A stretch of 23,029 bases of DNA from CAZUMW01 sp964621615 (GCA_964621615.1 CAZUMW010000059.1:1-23029); one strand, 5' to 3'; numbered from the stretch's first letter, positions 13,955 to 22,919 are shown. The notes: generated by a model not told the origin, from the sequence alone. Numbers and translations: made by a program.

Positions 13955-15439
13955 TTAAGAAGTGCTCCGAGGAGTAGTCGTTCGCCTTTGTATCAAGCCT
14001 TTGCATTTCTTCCCGATGTACCCTTTCAGCGTGTAGCCGGCAACGCTCCAGCCGGCCTGCAGGAGAAAATACAGCCTGTTCGGGTTTGTAATGGAACGGA
14101 AGAGGTACCGGCAGATGACAGACGGCCTCAAATAAAATTTTCTATACATCCTCTGATGGCTGTCTATGAGCTGCTCCTTGGTCATGCCGTTCGGTATAAA
14201 GACCGGCTCCCAGAACCCCAGCTTTTTCCAGCTTTGTTCAAAAGATCCATGCTGAGAAGCAGTGCTGTAGAGCTCCGCTCCCGGCATCGGGGTGCAGTAG
14301 GTCACATGAAAATCCTTTACCCCGCATTCTTTAATGAAGCGGGTTGTTTTTTGTATCGTTGCCGGGGTTTCACCCGGACAGCCGATCATGAAATAACCGC
14401 GTGAGTGTATGCCGGCTGCATTTGTTTTTCTTACCACATCCTTTATTTTTTCTGTTGTGGTCCGCTTTTTAATGTTATCGAGAATCTGCTGATCTCCGCT
14501 TTCAATGCCGAAGGCAATCTGCCAGCAGCCCGACTTTCTGATCAGCCGGAGGAAATCGTCGGGGAATGCCTCTGTTCTGGCAAGGCACGACCAGCTTATT
14601 CTATAGGGTTTCCTTAGCAGCCCCTCGCATATGCGAAGCACTCTTTTTCGATCGAGCAGAAAATTATCGTCATAAAACATAATGTCTTTTATGCCGTAAT
14701 TTTTGACAAGTATGTCGATCATTTCCAGGGTGTATTCCGCACTGTGGCCGCGATACCGCTCTCCCATAAATGGGCGGGCACAAAAGGTGCATGTGCCGTT
14801 ACAGCCGCGGGAGGTCACCAGGGATGATGAGGGCTGTTTCAGACAGCTGTGCGGAGAGGGTTTGTAAAACCTGTTCAGCGGGGGCAGCAGATCCCATGCA
14901 GGATAGGGAAGGTCATCGAGGTTTTTAATGTGCGGGCGAAAAGGGGAGCGGATTATATCGTTTCCGGCACGGTATACAATCCCGGGGATGTCGTGTAAGG
15001 GGGTGTTGTTTTTGACTGCATCGATGATATCGATCGTGGTGTATTCTCCTTCATTGACAACACCGATATCGAAGCTGGGAAACTCTGCAAGCGTTTGTTC
15101 CGGAAGAGAGGAGACGTGTGCGCCGCCGACAACTACAGGTGCGTTTATACGGCTTTTTTTTATGGTTGATGCAAGCTCGTGTGCGTTAATGATGGAAACA
15201 GTGGAAGCGGTAAGGCCTATAACGGATGGTGTGCAGTTTTTGATTTCAGCGATTGTTTGTTCGATATTCAGATTCAGGGCAGGGGCATCGAGAATGACCG
15301 GCCGGTATCCTTTGCTTTGAACGGAAGATGCAATATAGCACAGCCCCAAGGGAGGGGTCTGACTGCCTACGCTGGCAAAACTGCCGTAGCGCTCGGCCAT
15401 GGTTATCGGCACATTGATGAGGAGTATATCAGCGGACAT
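13955..15439 (-). CDS. B12-binding-type radical SAM enzyme 3
   Basis: A 494-residue radical SAM protein, the most canonical of the three. TPPLGLCYIASSVQSKGY near 28-45 and VVGGAHVSSLPEQTL near 103-117 belong to the B12-binding-type domain. The cluster cysteines are C213, C217, C220 in TSRGCNGTCTFCARPF. GYFMIGCPGETPATIQKT is a familiar late motif of the BchE/P-methylase-like families, and the end PNRLYFLLQAGWSVAGY looks amphipathic. ATG 15437-15439 lacks a strong ribosome site. A gap of 152 bases separates it from the upstream glycosyltransferase. Function is not predictable beyond a radical reaction on a lipid- or sugar-like substrate. Confidence 0.89.
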   Translation of the reverse strand: MSADILLINVPITMAERYGSFASVGSQTPPLGLCYIASSVQSKGYRPVILDAPALNLNIEQTIAEIKNCTPSVIGLTASTVSIINAHELASTIKKSRINAPVVVGGAHVSSLPEQTLAEFPSFDIGVVNEGEYTTIDIIDAVKNNTPLHDIPGIVYRAGNDIIRSPFRPHIKNLDDLPYPAWDLLPPLNRFYKPSPHSCLKQPSSSLVTSRGCNGTCTFCARPFMGERYRGHSAEYTLEMIDILVKNYGIKDIMFYDDNFLLDRKRVLRICEGLLRKPYRISWSCLARTEAFPDDFLRLIRKSGCWQIAFGIESGDQQILDNIKKRTTTEKIKDVVRKTNAAGIHSRGYFMIGCPGETPATIQKTTRFIKECGVKDFHVTYCTPMPGAELYSTASQHGSFEQSWKKLGFWEPVFIPNGMTKEQLIDSHQRMYRKFYLRPSVICRYLFRSITNPNRLYFLLQAGWSVAGYTLKGYIGKKCKGLIQRRTTTPRSTS

Positions 15440-15591
15440 ATGCTCTATAAGACTGAAAGGGTTCAGGTTAATTCTAATGTATATACCATTTCACATCGGT
15501 GCTTACAACCAGGGCCGGCTTCAGGAAACGGTTTGTGTTCTGCTGCGGCGCCGGCAGCATATAGTAATGAAAGGGATCTCAATCGATGAAA

Positions 15592-16329
15592 TCAGCAGCT
15601 GTATTTTCTGCGAAATTCATTGAAGCGGATTCGCAGCAAATCAAATCCGCAAATCGCCACATTTTTACATACCTTGACTTTTGATCCGCCGACATGCTTC
15701 CAGTACACAGGTATTTCTTTTATTTTATAGCCGCACTTCTTTGCAATAAAAAGGTTTTCGGCATCAAAGCTCCAATTGTCAAGTGTTTGATTGGAAAAAA
15801 TTTTTTTAACTGTGTCTTTACGGTAGCATTTAAAGCCGCAGGTGTAGTCCTTAATGTCCATCCCCAGGATTTTATTGGTAAAAAAAATATAACCGTAACC
15901 GAAAAATTTTCTTTTAAAGGGCGCATAATGCTTTTTTGTTCTGATGGCGATATAAATGTGGTATGCGTCCTGAAAAAAGGGCAGAAAGGCATCGATCTCA
16001 TTAATGGACGTAGAACCGTCGGCATCGATAAAAAAGATATATTCTCCTTGGGCATTGAGCATTCCTTTATTTATTGCCCCGCCTTTGCCCCGATTTGTTT
16101 TGAGTGATATTATCGAAACGGAGCCGGCGCTATATGCTTTGAGAATGTCCTGTATTACAGTAATGGTATTATCAGTGCTTCCGTCATCAACGATTATAAT
16201 TTCGTGAGAGAAGGGAAACGTATGCAGGTATGCGGTTACATCAGAAAGAAAGCTGTGTATTCTTTTCTCCTCATTAAAAACAGGAATGACAATGCTGATA
16301 TAGGGAGAAGCAGATTGGTGTGAATTCAT
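15592..16329 (-). CDS. Glycosyltransferase family 2, ALG5-like polyprenyl-phosphate glucosyltransferase
   Basis: A 245-residue GT2 enzyme. SIVIPVFNEEKRI starts the fold, VDDGSTD (48-53) and FIDADGSTS (D102, D104) bind nucleotide sugar and metal. TNRGKGGAINKGM near 78-90 and a late WKHVGGSKVKV are marks of ALG5-like enzymes, which transfer glucose or a related sugar to a polyprenyl phosphate. No membrane helix is present. It is the first gene of the leftward cluster, with a 186-base divergent promoter region shared with the GT39 gene at 16516. Sugar identity is not readable. Confidence 0.88.
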   Translation of the reverse strand: MNSHQSASPYISIVIPVFNEEKRIHSFLSDVTAYLHTFPFSHEIIIVDDGSTDNTITVIQDILKAYSAGSVSIISLKTNRGKGGAINKGMLNAQGEYIFFIDADGSTSINEIDAFLPFFQDAYHIYIAIRTKKHYAPFKRKFFGYGYIFFTNKILGMDIKDYTCGFKCYRKDTVKKIFSNQTLDNWSFDAENLFIAKKCGYKIKEIPVYWKHVGGSKVKVCKNVAICGFDLLRIRFNEFRRKYSC

Positions 16330-16451
16330 ACACTAAACCATAATTCAATAGTTTTTATAATAGAGAAAAAAATACTACTATGATATTACATTATGAAAAA
16401 ATGTCCAGAAAACAAAATCTTACATATAATAACCTTGCTAATATTATACAT

Positions 16452-16463
16452 TTATCATGATAA
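16452..16463. promoter_or_regulatory. Perfect palindrome in the divergent promoter region
   Basis: TTATCATGATAA is a perfect 12-base palindrome. It lies in the AT-rich 16330-16515 gap between the leftward GT2/radical SAM cluster and the rightward GT39 gene, about 50 bases before the latter. It could be an operator for either direction. I see no convincing matched pair of -35 and -10 boxes, so exact promoters are left open. Confidence 0.35.
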
Positions 16464-16515
16464 TTGTATGCATTTATAATTATTACTTATCGGAAAGAAG
16501 TGACGGAGACTTCAT

Positions 16516-17973
16516 GTGAAAATACGACATTTTAACTTTCTGCTGATTATTATTATTCTGGGAACGGTATTGCGGTGCTGGAATATTGAACAGAGCTTCT
16601 GGTGGGATGAAATCTGGAGCACAATGCATTATGCAGCATCAGACAGACTGTGGGCTGTGGTGAGTTCACTGGGATACTATTTCAACAATCATGTGCTGTA
16701 CTCTTTATTCTGCCGGGTATCGATTTCGTTTTTTGGGGAAAGCGAGTTGACCGCCCGCTTGCCTGCGCTTTTAATGGGTATTTTTACAATTCCGCTGCTG
16801 TTTTTTGTCGCGCGCAAATGGTTTGGTACTCTTACAGGTTGTACGGCTGCATTTCTTCTTGCCGTTTCGGCCTTTCATGTAGAGCATTCAACCGAGGCAC
16901 GGGGATACAGCACGTTTGCCTTTTTTTCACTTCTCTCGTCCTTTTTTTATTTCGAAGCCGTTTATTCCAACAAACGACATTTTTGGATATTTTATGCACT
17001 ATTTACTACCCTTGGTTTTTACACACACACTTTTATGTCCGCTGTTGTGTTAGCACAGATTCTGTGTACGGCGATGTACTCTATCTGGTGGAATAACTTT
17101 GAGCTGCACTCTGAAAGGAAAAAGATGATACAGCGATTTTGTGTATCTTTGCTTGCAGCCGGCGCAGCGACCGTGCTTTTGTATTCCCCTCTGCTGAAGT
17201 CGTATGCATTGAATATCGGGAAGGTTAAATTAGTAACGGTTGACCGGCTGCCGTTTTTGAAAGATCTTGTGCAATCTCTTTTCCCCGGTGCGGCATCGTG
17301 TTCCGGGCTGCTGTTATGCGGATTCTTAGCGATAACCGGAGGGGTGAATGTGTTTTTTAAAAATAAGGCTTTTTTTGTTTATGCCATATTGTTGCTTTTT
17401 TCACCGCTGATTACTTATTTGTTAATCAACCCGATGTTTGTATATGAGCGATACTTTATTTTTGCATTACCGTTTTCCTGTATCATCATGGCCTGCGGCA
17501 TCGTGCGTGCATCTTCTCTCATGGCCAAATCGAGGCATACAGCCAATGGCATATGTGCGGCCTTTTTTTTAGCCGCCCTCTTCATTCTTCAATTTCCTGA
17601 TCTTTGGGAAACTATAACCGCCGACCGTCAGAATTATCGTGAAGCTGCTGCATATGTCGAAGACCGCATACAGGGGAATTCAGCAGTTATTTCTCTGGGC
17701 TACGCTGGAGCGCATTTCAGCTATTACGCTTCGGTGCCGGTAGATGTTCCTGAAAGCTATGCACAGTTTCTCGATATTGTCCGGACATATGATCATGTAT
17801 GGTGCCTGGTAACCGCGTGGCTTCCGGAGCTGCGCCCGCCGCACGAGGATCGCCGCCTGTATGCCGAAAAGCCCGAGCAGGTAAAAATGTATGCATATGT
17901 CAAAAAACATTTCCGCCTGATAAAAAAATACAATACACGATTTCCAACAAAGATTTATTATTTGCAGAAATAA
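16516..17973 (+). CDS. GT39-type (ArnT/PMT-like) membrane glycosyltransferase
   Basis: A 485-residue polytopic membrane protein of the GT-C fold. The signature SFWWDEIWS (acids at 31-32) lies in the first periplasmic loop after a single N-terminal helix, then HVLYSLFCR and ESELTARLPALLMG, and HSTEARGYSTFAF near 123-135, all usual for glycosyltransferase family 39. About ten hydrophobic segments follow, with a short soluble C-terminus. Such enzymes take sugar from a polyprenyl phosphate and add it to lipid or protein on the outer face of the inner membrane. It starts at GTG 16516-16518 with GGAG seven bases ahead; the adjacent ATG reads into a stop. It is divergent from two GT2 genes that could make its donor. 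Confidence 0.88.
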   Translation: MKIRHFNFLLIIIILGTVLRCWNIEQSFWWDEIWSTMHYAASDRLWAVVSSLGYYFNNHVLYSLFCRVSISFFGESELTARLPALLMGIFTIPLLFFVARKWFGTLTGCTAAFLLAVSAFHVEHSTEARGYSTFAFFSLLSSFFYFEAVYSNKRHFWIFYALFTTLGFYTHTFMSAVVLAQILCTAMYSIWWNNFELHSERKKMIQRFCVSLLAAGAATVLLYSPLLKSYALNIGKVKLVTVDRLPFLKDLVQSLFPGAASCSGLLLCGFLAITGGVNVFFKNKAFFVYAILLLFSPLITYLLINPMFVYERYFIFALPFSCIIMACGIVRASSLMAKSRHTANGICAAFFLAALFILQFPDLWETITADRQNYREAAAYVEDRIQGNSAVISLGYAGAHFSYYASVPVDVPESYAQFLDIVRTYDHVWCLVTAWLPELRPPHEDRRLYAEKPEQVKMYAYVKKHFRLIKKYNTRFPTKIYYLQK

Positions 17974-18332
17974 TTGGACACTTCCCCTGCAGTCGCAGGC
18001 TCGGACAAAGCGAAGCGTGTCCGGCGATAATGCGCAAAAAATCCCTCCCGGCCTCCCTTTGCGATAAAAGGGAGGAGACTACCCTGTTCCCCTCTTTGGA
18101 AAAGAGGGGTTAGGGGAGATTTTTTAACGATGATAACATACCACGAGTCGGGGCGGTGATGACAGTACGGGCAGAATGCCCCGTTTTGTCAACTGGTTTG
18201 AGTTATTTGTTTTTGCAGCCGCTTAGAGCGGCTCATTAACCAAGACTGAGGCTTTGCCGCAGGTTATGCACTGGATGATTTATAGGCGTATCGCTTGCGC
18301 CTGCTGCTGCAGGATTTTATCGGCTATCGAAT
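17974..18332. repeat. Hairpin-rich intergenic region between convergent genes
   Basis: No gene is seen here. Several inverted repeats follow each other: CGGACA/TGTCCG near 18002-18023; CCTCCCTTT (18052-18060) with AAAGGGAGG (18067-18075); CCCCTCTTT (18089-18097) with AAAGAGGGG (18101-18109); GGGCA/TGCCC at 18169-18181; and AGCCGCT/AGCGGCT at 18217-18233. The two nine-base stems are perfect and resemble the C5T3/A3G5 repeats at 54-882. They may end transcription from both sides, though T runs lie 8-12 bases further on and are not adjacent. Confidence 0.65.
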
Positions 18333-20177
18333 TCATTTTTTCGAATCCCGGGCTCTATCGGATAAAGACACCTCATATAGAATGAATTTGCTGTTTTCAT
18401 ACACTTTCGGCAGCACAAATTGTTTTGGTTTTTCTGTAACAATATACCGGGCTCCGTATTGAGCGGCCGCGTCGATGATTCTATCGGTTGTCAGGCTGTT
18501 ATACCCTTTTTTTATGAGATTGTATTGTGTCCAGCCGAGAGCATGCATCCGTTCGAACCACTCGGATGCAAACTGATTGTCAAGATAAAGCATCGTTGAT
18601 CCCTCAGCCCAGTCCCCTAAGACAGCCCTTAAGGAATACAGTGTGAACCCGTTCATGTATGGGGGCACAATAAACAGCTCATCTTTACGGGAGTGCGTGC
18701 GCGCAAATAGCTGGATGTCAGCCCATGGATCCTGCCTGCCCTGAAAGTAGCCGTGATAATAAATCCTTGGCCCCCCTATATCATAGAGTATCCCGGCATC
18801 CAGAATCAGGAAAAAAATCATGCCGTATACAGCAGGTTTTGTATAGAGCCGGCAGCCTTTAAACAGGTAAAGAATTGCAAAAAAGAGCACTGCAAAAACG
18901 CCAAAAAGTATCATCCGAAAACTTCCGCCGCTGCAGGTTGCGTGCACAAGGAGAGCCGGCAAAATGCACGCACATAAAATTACAGGGAATTTATTCTTGA
19001 GAACCGGTATTCTGCGGGTCAGATGCTTTTCGTGCAGCAGGTACACAAGGAGCGGAATGAATACGGCGAGATAGTAATATGGGAAGAATTCGCAATAGCC
19101 GGTTAACAAAACAACAAAACAGAAGACAAAAATACGGCGTGAAGGAGATTGTGTACACAGTCTGCCCAATATGATGCCGATAACCGGCAGTGCGAGAAAA
19201 AGGTAAATGACGGTGCTTCGCCACAAACTTAATTTGATAATGAAGGGAACAGGATAGATATCGGCAAACACGGTACCCGCCGCGCACATAAATGCCACGC
19301 CGATCACAAGCATCCCCACCATACGTTTTGCGTTTTTGTTGCCAAGATGACGAAGGCATATTACGAAGACAATAAGGAAAAGGCCTGCCTGAAGAAACAA
19401 TGCGGGATGCCAGGTGGAGGGAAAGCAGGTGTACCCTGCGACCCATTTTACCCCCCTAAACCAGATATCTCCGTAAGCAGGGGTAGAACCAATATGGATT
19501 ATGGAGCGGTACAGTACGGGAGAAGCAGGGAGAAGAAAACATACAGCTGATTTCATTATATTTATACTGGTAAACTCTTTGCGATTAAACAGCGCGTATA
19601 CGAGATATGTACAGACAAGAAAGGCAGCGCACATGGGGTGAAAAGCGAAGGCTGCACCGGCAAGAAAAAGCGAAAAAGGATATTTCCTCCTGAAAAAAAA
19701 CACCAATGACCATATGCTGAAGGCGTAGGCATAGGGCAAACCATGATGAAAAAAATTAAGATACGGGGCCGGGGACCCCAGCGTCCATTTATTAAGCTCG
19801 TTGGTATAAAGGAGTGCGGCTATAAAGCCTGCTGCTGCGCTGCGGGAAAATGACCAGGTCAGGCAATAAAGGCCGGATATAATAAAAAACATGCTGATAA
19901 TGGACTGGATGATCCCGAAGGTTTCAAAATCGAAATATTTCAATATAAAGGGGGCTGCGTCATAGAACAGGGAGATACGCACCCCGGTTCTGTTTATTGC
20001 CTGCACATAGATGGATTTTTCAAAAAGGGAAGGGTCAACCATCGCCCTGATTGAAGAAAAATAGGTGCCCACGGTTAACTGGCGATGGCAGGGGTAATGG
20101 CCGTTCATTATAAACGCATGAATCGTTATGCAGAAAAGAACGGCGATAACGGCAAAGTTTTTTTTCGACATAAACAT
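18333..20177 (-). CDS. Polytopic membrane protein with soluble C-terminal domain
   Basis: A 614-residue protein with about a dozen hydrophobic segments from residue 9 to about 470, then a soluble stretch of roughly 140 residues. Polar marks in the membrane part include NHH-type and H-rich loops (LNFFHHGLPYAYAF near 140, FAFHPMCAAFL near 176). The C-terminal part has FIVPPYMNGFTLYSLRAVLG, then FASEWFERM and ARYIVTEKPKQF. This general plan resembles GT-C-like integral proteins such as those labelled DUF6798, which I cannot verify. Two ATGs (20177 and 20171) are possible; neither has a clear ribosome site. It lies next to an ATPase and a glycosyltransferase in the same direction. Role in envelope sugar chemistry is only a guess. 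Confidence 0.72.
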   Translation of the reverse strand: MFMSKKNFAVIAVLFCITIHAFIMNGHYPCHRQLTVGTYFSSIRAMVDPSLFEKSIYVQAINRTGVRISLFYDAAPFILKYFDFETFGIIQSIISMFFIISGLYCLTWSFSRSAAAGFIAALLYTNELNKWTLGSPAPYLNFFHHGLPYAYAFSIWSLVFFFRRKYPFSLFLAGAAFAFHPMCAAFLVCTYLVYALFNRKEFTSINIMKSAVCFLLPASPVLYRSIIHIGSTPAYGDIWFRGVKWVAGYTCFPSTWHPALFLQAGLFLIVFVICLRHLGNKNAKRMVGMLVIGVAFMCAAGTVFADIYPVPFIIKLSLWRSTVIYLFLALPVIGIILGRLCTQSPSRRIFVFCFVVLLTGYCEFFPYYYLAVFIPLLVYLLHEKHLTRRIPVLKNKFPVILCACILPALLVHATCSGGSFRMILFGVFAVLFFAILYLFKGCRLYTKPAVYGMIFFLILDAGILYDIGGPRIYYHGYFQGRQDPWADIQLFARTHSRKDELFIVPPYMNGFTLYSLRAVLGDWAEGSTMLYLDNQFASEWFERMHALGWTQYNLIKKGYNSLTTDRIIDAAAQYGARYIVTEKPKQFVLPKVYENSKFILYEVSLSDRARDSKK

Positions 20178-20255
20178 TCTTGGATCGGAAACGTTTTTCG
20201 CATACTTCGCAGCTTGTTGCTGCGGGGGAGTATCAGCCGATACACCTTCCGGTTT

Positions 20256-21461
20256 TTACAGACGCCACAGCGGCACTGTGCATACCGTTTTGTTTATCCC
20301 GATAGATTCCGCGCCTGCATAAATGACCATGCCCCGGTCTGCAGTATTTCCTTTAAGCGAACACCATTTTTTAATCGAATTTGTGAACTCACGGGAATAG
20401 GTTTTTGATGATTTTATTTCAACAGGTAGCAGGTCCCCGCCTATTTGCACAATCAGGTCGATTTCATTTCCTGTTTTATCCCTCCAGAAAAAAAGCGGCG
20501 GTATCTCACCGATATGAGAAATTCTTTTATACAGCTCGCTGACAACAAACGTTTCAAAAATATTTCCAAAAAGGGGATGTCCTTTGAGCTCTTCCGAAGT
20601 TCTGATGGAAAGCAGAAAGCAGACAAGGCCGGTATCAATAAAATACAGTTTTGGAGATTTTATGAGTCGCTTTGAAAAATTTTTATGATGCGGAGACAAC
20701 AGCACAATGATTCCGCTGGTTTCGAGCAGAGAAAGCCATTTTTTCACCGTGGGCTGTGATATGCCGATTGCGTTTGAAATAGATGCATAATTGAGAAGCT
20801 GTCCGGTAAAAGAGGCGCAGATTTTTAGAAAGTTTTCAAACGTGCGGAGGTTTTCAACATTGATTAAGCTTCTGATATCACGCTCTATGTATGTGAGCAC
20901 ATAATTTTCCAGCCACTTTGGGGCTGTGAGATTTTTATCATGAATGCGCGGATACATACCCGTATGAATAATCTTATGCGAAATGCCGCCATTGGGAATG
21001 CTTTGCTTTTTGGGCTTTATTGAAAAAATATCCTCTACAGAGTTGTCTGTTCTTGTCTGATACAACTCCGGCAGAGTAAAAGGAAAAAGTCTGAATGTAA
21101 CAATGCGGCCTGCAAGACTCTGAGAAACGTTTTCCATGAGGAGAAACTGCTGGGAGCCGGTGAGAATATATTGTGCAGGTATATTCTCGGTGTCGACGCG
21201 TTCCTGCAGATACGAAAAAAGATCAGGCACACGCTGTGCTTCATCAACAATGATGCGGTTTCCGTGATCTTCAAGGAACCCCCGCGGGTCGTCTGCTGCG
21301 GCATGCCGGAGGTCGATATTCTCAAGGGAAACGTAACTGTAATCGGCAAACAGATAACGTGCAAGTGTTGTTTTGCCGCTCTGCCGGGGGCCGACAATTG
21401 CGATTATCGGATATTCGCGAGAGTATTTTCTGATGGAATGGGAGAGGGTTCGAGGTATCAT
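20256..21461 (-). CDS. AAA ATPase with DUF4143 domain
   Basis: A 401-residue protein of the AAA/DUF4143 family. Walker A is GPRQSGKT (24-31), Walker B is IIVDEAQ (70-76), and a sensor-like LTGSQQFLLME follows. A winged-helix-like stretch (NAIGISQPTVKKWLSLLE) comes next. The C-terminal domain has the PD-(D/E)XK-like pattern GNEIDLIV...LLPVEIKSSK. The frame extends to a TTG at 21497, but ATG 21459-21461 gives the normal N-terminus and is preferred. Many genomes carry several such genes; suggested roles in stress or defence are not settled. It is 78 bases upstream of the membrane protein gene in the same direction. Confidence 0.9.
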   Translation of the reverse strand: MIPRTLSHSIRKYSREYPIIAIVGPRQSGKTTLARYLFADYSYVSLENIDLRHAAADDPRGFLEDHGNRIIVDEAQRVPDLFSYLQERVDTENIPAQYILTGSQQFLLMENVSQSLAGRIVTFRLFPFTLPELYQTRTDNSVEDIFSIKPKKQSIPNGGISHKIIHTGMYPRIHDKNLTAPKWLENYVLTYIERDIRSLINVENLRTFENFLKICASFTGQLLNYASISNAIGISQPTVKKWLSLLETSGIIVLLSPHHKNFSKRLIKSPKLYFIDTGLVCFLLSIRTSEELKGHPLFGNIFETFVVSELYKRISHIGEIPPLFFWRDKTGNEIDLIVQIGGDLLPVEIKSSKTYSREFTNSIKKWCSLKGNTADRGMVIYAGAESIGINKTVCTVPLWRL

Positions 21462-21529
21462 GTTTGCAAATATAAAGTTTAAATTTATATTTGTCAATAA
21501 TTGTCTGGGGCAGAATGCTGTTTCGCCGG

Positions 21530-22222
21530 TTACGCGATCAGGCGATTTTTAAGGATAACCCACAGGGCTTTGAGGCCGTCGATGCTGTGTATTTTTTTTC
21601 CGGCATCATAGGTTCGCGGCCGGAAGTCGATCGGTATTTCTGCAATGTTTTTTGAAGCACGAGCAAGCTTATCGCTTAATTCAAAATCAAGATCGAATCC
21701 TGAACAGTAAAGGGTTAAAGACTGCAGCAGTGAAGTTCTTACCAGTTTGTAATTAGTTGCAACATCGGTGTAGTGTGCATTAAACAGAAGGTTGGTAAGC
21801 CAGGTGAGAAAACGAACCGCCCAGTAGTTGGCGGTGTAATGGTGGTAGCGCTTACCGCCGAGCACGCGGGATCCGTAGACCGCATCGAGATCCTCTGTAA
21901 GCGCTTTGTCGAGCAGCTTTTTGTATTCGCGCGGGTGATATTCCAGATCCGCGTCCTGGGTTATCGTATAATCCCCGGTGCAGAGAGGTATGGCGGTTCT
22001 GATCGAGGTTCCTTTGCCGAAATTTTTGGGCTGGAGCACCACGTGTACATTGTCATCGGTGATGCCGGTGAGAAGATCGCGGGTACCGTCTGTGGAGCAG
22101 TTGTCAACGATAATTATTTCTTTTGTCCAGCCGCTGCCGATCTCCGCTTCCTGAACGCGTTTTACCACTTCAAGAATGGTTTCTTTTTCGTTGTAAACGC
22201 AGATGATAACGGACAGTTTCAT
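21530..22222 (-). CDS. Glycosyltransferase family 2
   Basis: A 230-residue GT2 enzyme starting MKLSVIICVYNEKETI. DNCSTD (40-45) and QDADLEYHP (D90, D92) are the nucleotide-sugar and metal sites. The later YGSRVLGGKRYHHY, TDVATNYKLVR and GFDLDFEL segments are those of polyprenyl-phosphate-type glycosyltransferases with a short hydrophobic region near 125-140. The open frame reaches a TTG at 22255, but ATG 22220-22222 places the GT2 start correctly. No clear ribosome site. It is upstream of the DUF4143 gene by 68 bases. It is the third such enzyme in the window; the sugar is unknown. Confidence 0.88.
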   Translation of the reverse strand: MKLSVIICVYNEKETILEVVKRVQEAEIGSGWTKEIIIVDNCSTDGTRDLLTGITDDNVHVVLQPKNFGKGTSIRTAIPLCTGDYTITQDADLEYHPREYKKLLDKALTEDLDAVYGSRVLGGKRYHHYTANYWAVRFLTWLTNLLFNAHYTDVATNYKLVRTSLLQSLTLYCSGFDLDFELSDKLARASKNIAEIPIDFRPRTYDAGKKIHSIDGLKALWVILKNRLIA

Positions 22223-22387
22223 ATTGTATCGTCGATATAGGAACAAAAGCGGCAAAACATATGCAAAAGCTCTAAAATTTTCATTCAGGCGTGCAGAGTG
22301 GAGTATATTTTATGGAGGCAGGGTTGTCAAGCAGAATGCTTAAATTGGAACTGAATCCGGGGGGCTTACAGGGAGGTGTCTATTTTG

Positions 22388-22810
22388 TCAGGTGTGTTTT
22401 TTGTCTAATATTTTTCTGCGCCGCTGACGCTCAAAGGGAGCCAGATCCGCGGCCCGGCGAAGAATATACAGCTCAAATGTCGATTGGCAGTACATGTCGC
22501 TGCAGTAGAGAATTTTTCCCCGGATGATATCAAGGCTCAAAAAGGAATCTGCTGTGCCGACATCGACTACATCAACCTGTGGTACCTGAAACAGGTTTTC
22601 AAGCTCCTGTGCCATTAGAACCTTATCCAGTGCTGTCGGGTGAAAATCTTTTTTATAATGAACCCCGATATCGACATCGGAGGTGCTTGAACCGGCTGGA
22701 CAGCTGTCGTCTCTGACAGCTGCGGCTATTTCCAGGGCTCTGCTGCCGAATGCATATATCGTCCAGGCATTGTATTTTTCTGCAATTTCTGAAAGCGTTT
22801 TTCTCATCAT
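22388..22810 (-). CDS. mntA: Solitary MntA nucleotidyltransferase, partner deleted
   Basis: A 140-residue second copy of MntA, differing from the first at 14 of the first 135 residues, all outside the catalytic GS (22-23), D45 and D47. Active-site motifs AFGSRALE and STSDVDIGV are intact, so the enzyme may still work. Its last five residues (DKKHT) are read out of frame from the surviving 3' end of hepT, a fusion made by the deletion at 22404-22406. No HEPN gene follows. It may protect against the HepT at 4747 as a spare antitoxin, or be on its way out. The promoter is kept. Confidence 0.88.
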   Translation of the reverse strand: MMRKTLSEIAEKYNAWTIYAFGSRALEIAAAVRDDSCPAGSSTSDVDIGVHYKKDFHPTALDKVLMAQELENLFQVPQVDVVDVGTADSFLSLDIIRGKILYCSDMYCQSTFELYILRRAADLAPFERQRRRKILDKKHT

Positions 22811-22890
22811 GACCGGATTGCGTATCTTGTGGATGGTAAGCGTATGTAATATACAGGTATTTACAGCACTTATCAGACTTTGTGTTGAAA

Positions 22891-22919
22891 AGTATAGTGT
22901 AAGGAAAAAATGAAGTCAA
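22891..22919 (-). promoter_or_regulatory. Promoter of the solitary mntA copy
   Basis: The minus strand reads TTGACT (22919-22914), 17 bases, TATACT (22896-22891), the same boxes and spacing as at 5702-5730. The start point would fall near 22883, about 70 bases before the gene. Confidence 0.7.

Noticed and set aside
15524..15560. Terminator between the first GT2 gene and radical SAM 3
   Set aside because: TGCTGC/GCAGCA forms a short GC stem, but no T run follows in either direction.
18200..18300. Integron attC site
   Set aside because: Hairpins are present, but the flanking GTTRRRY and RYYYAAC cores are not found.
22291..22527. 78-codon plus-strand frame next to the second MntA
   Set aside because: It crosses the hepT deletion joint and runs antisense to mntA, with no protein-like pattern of its own.
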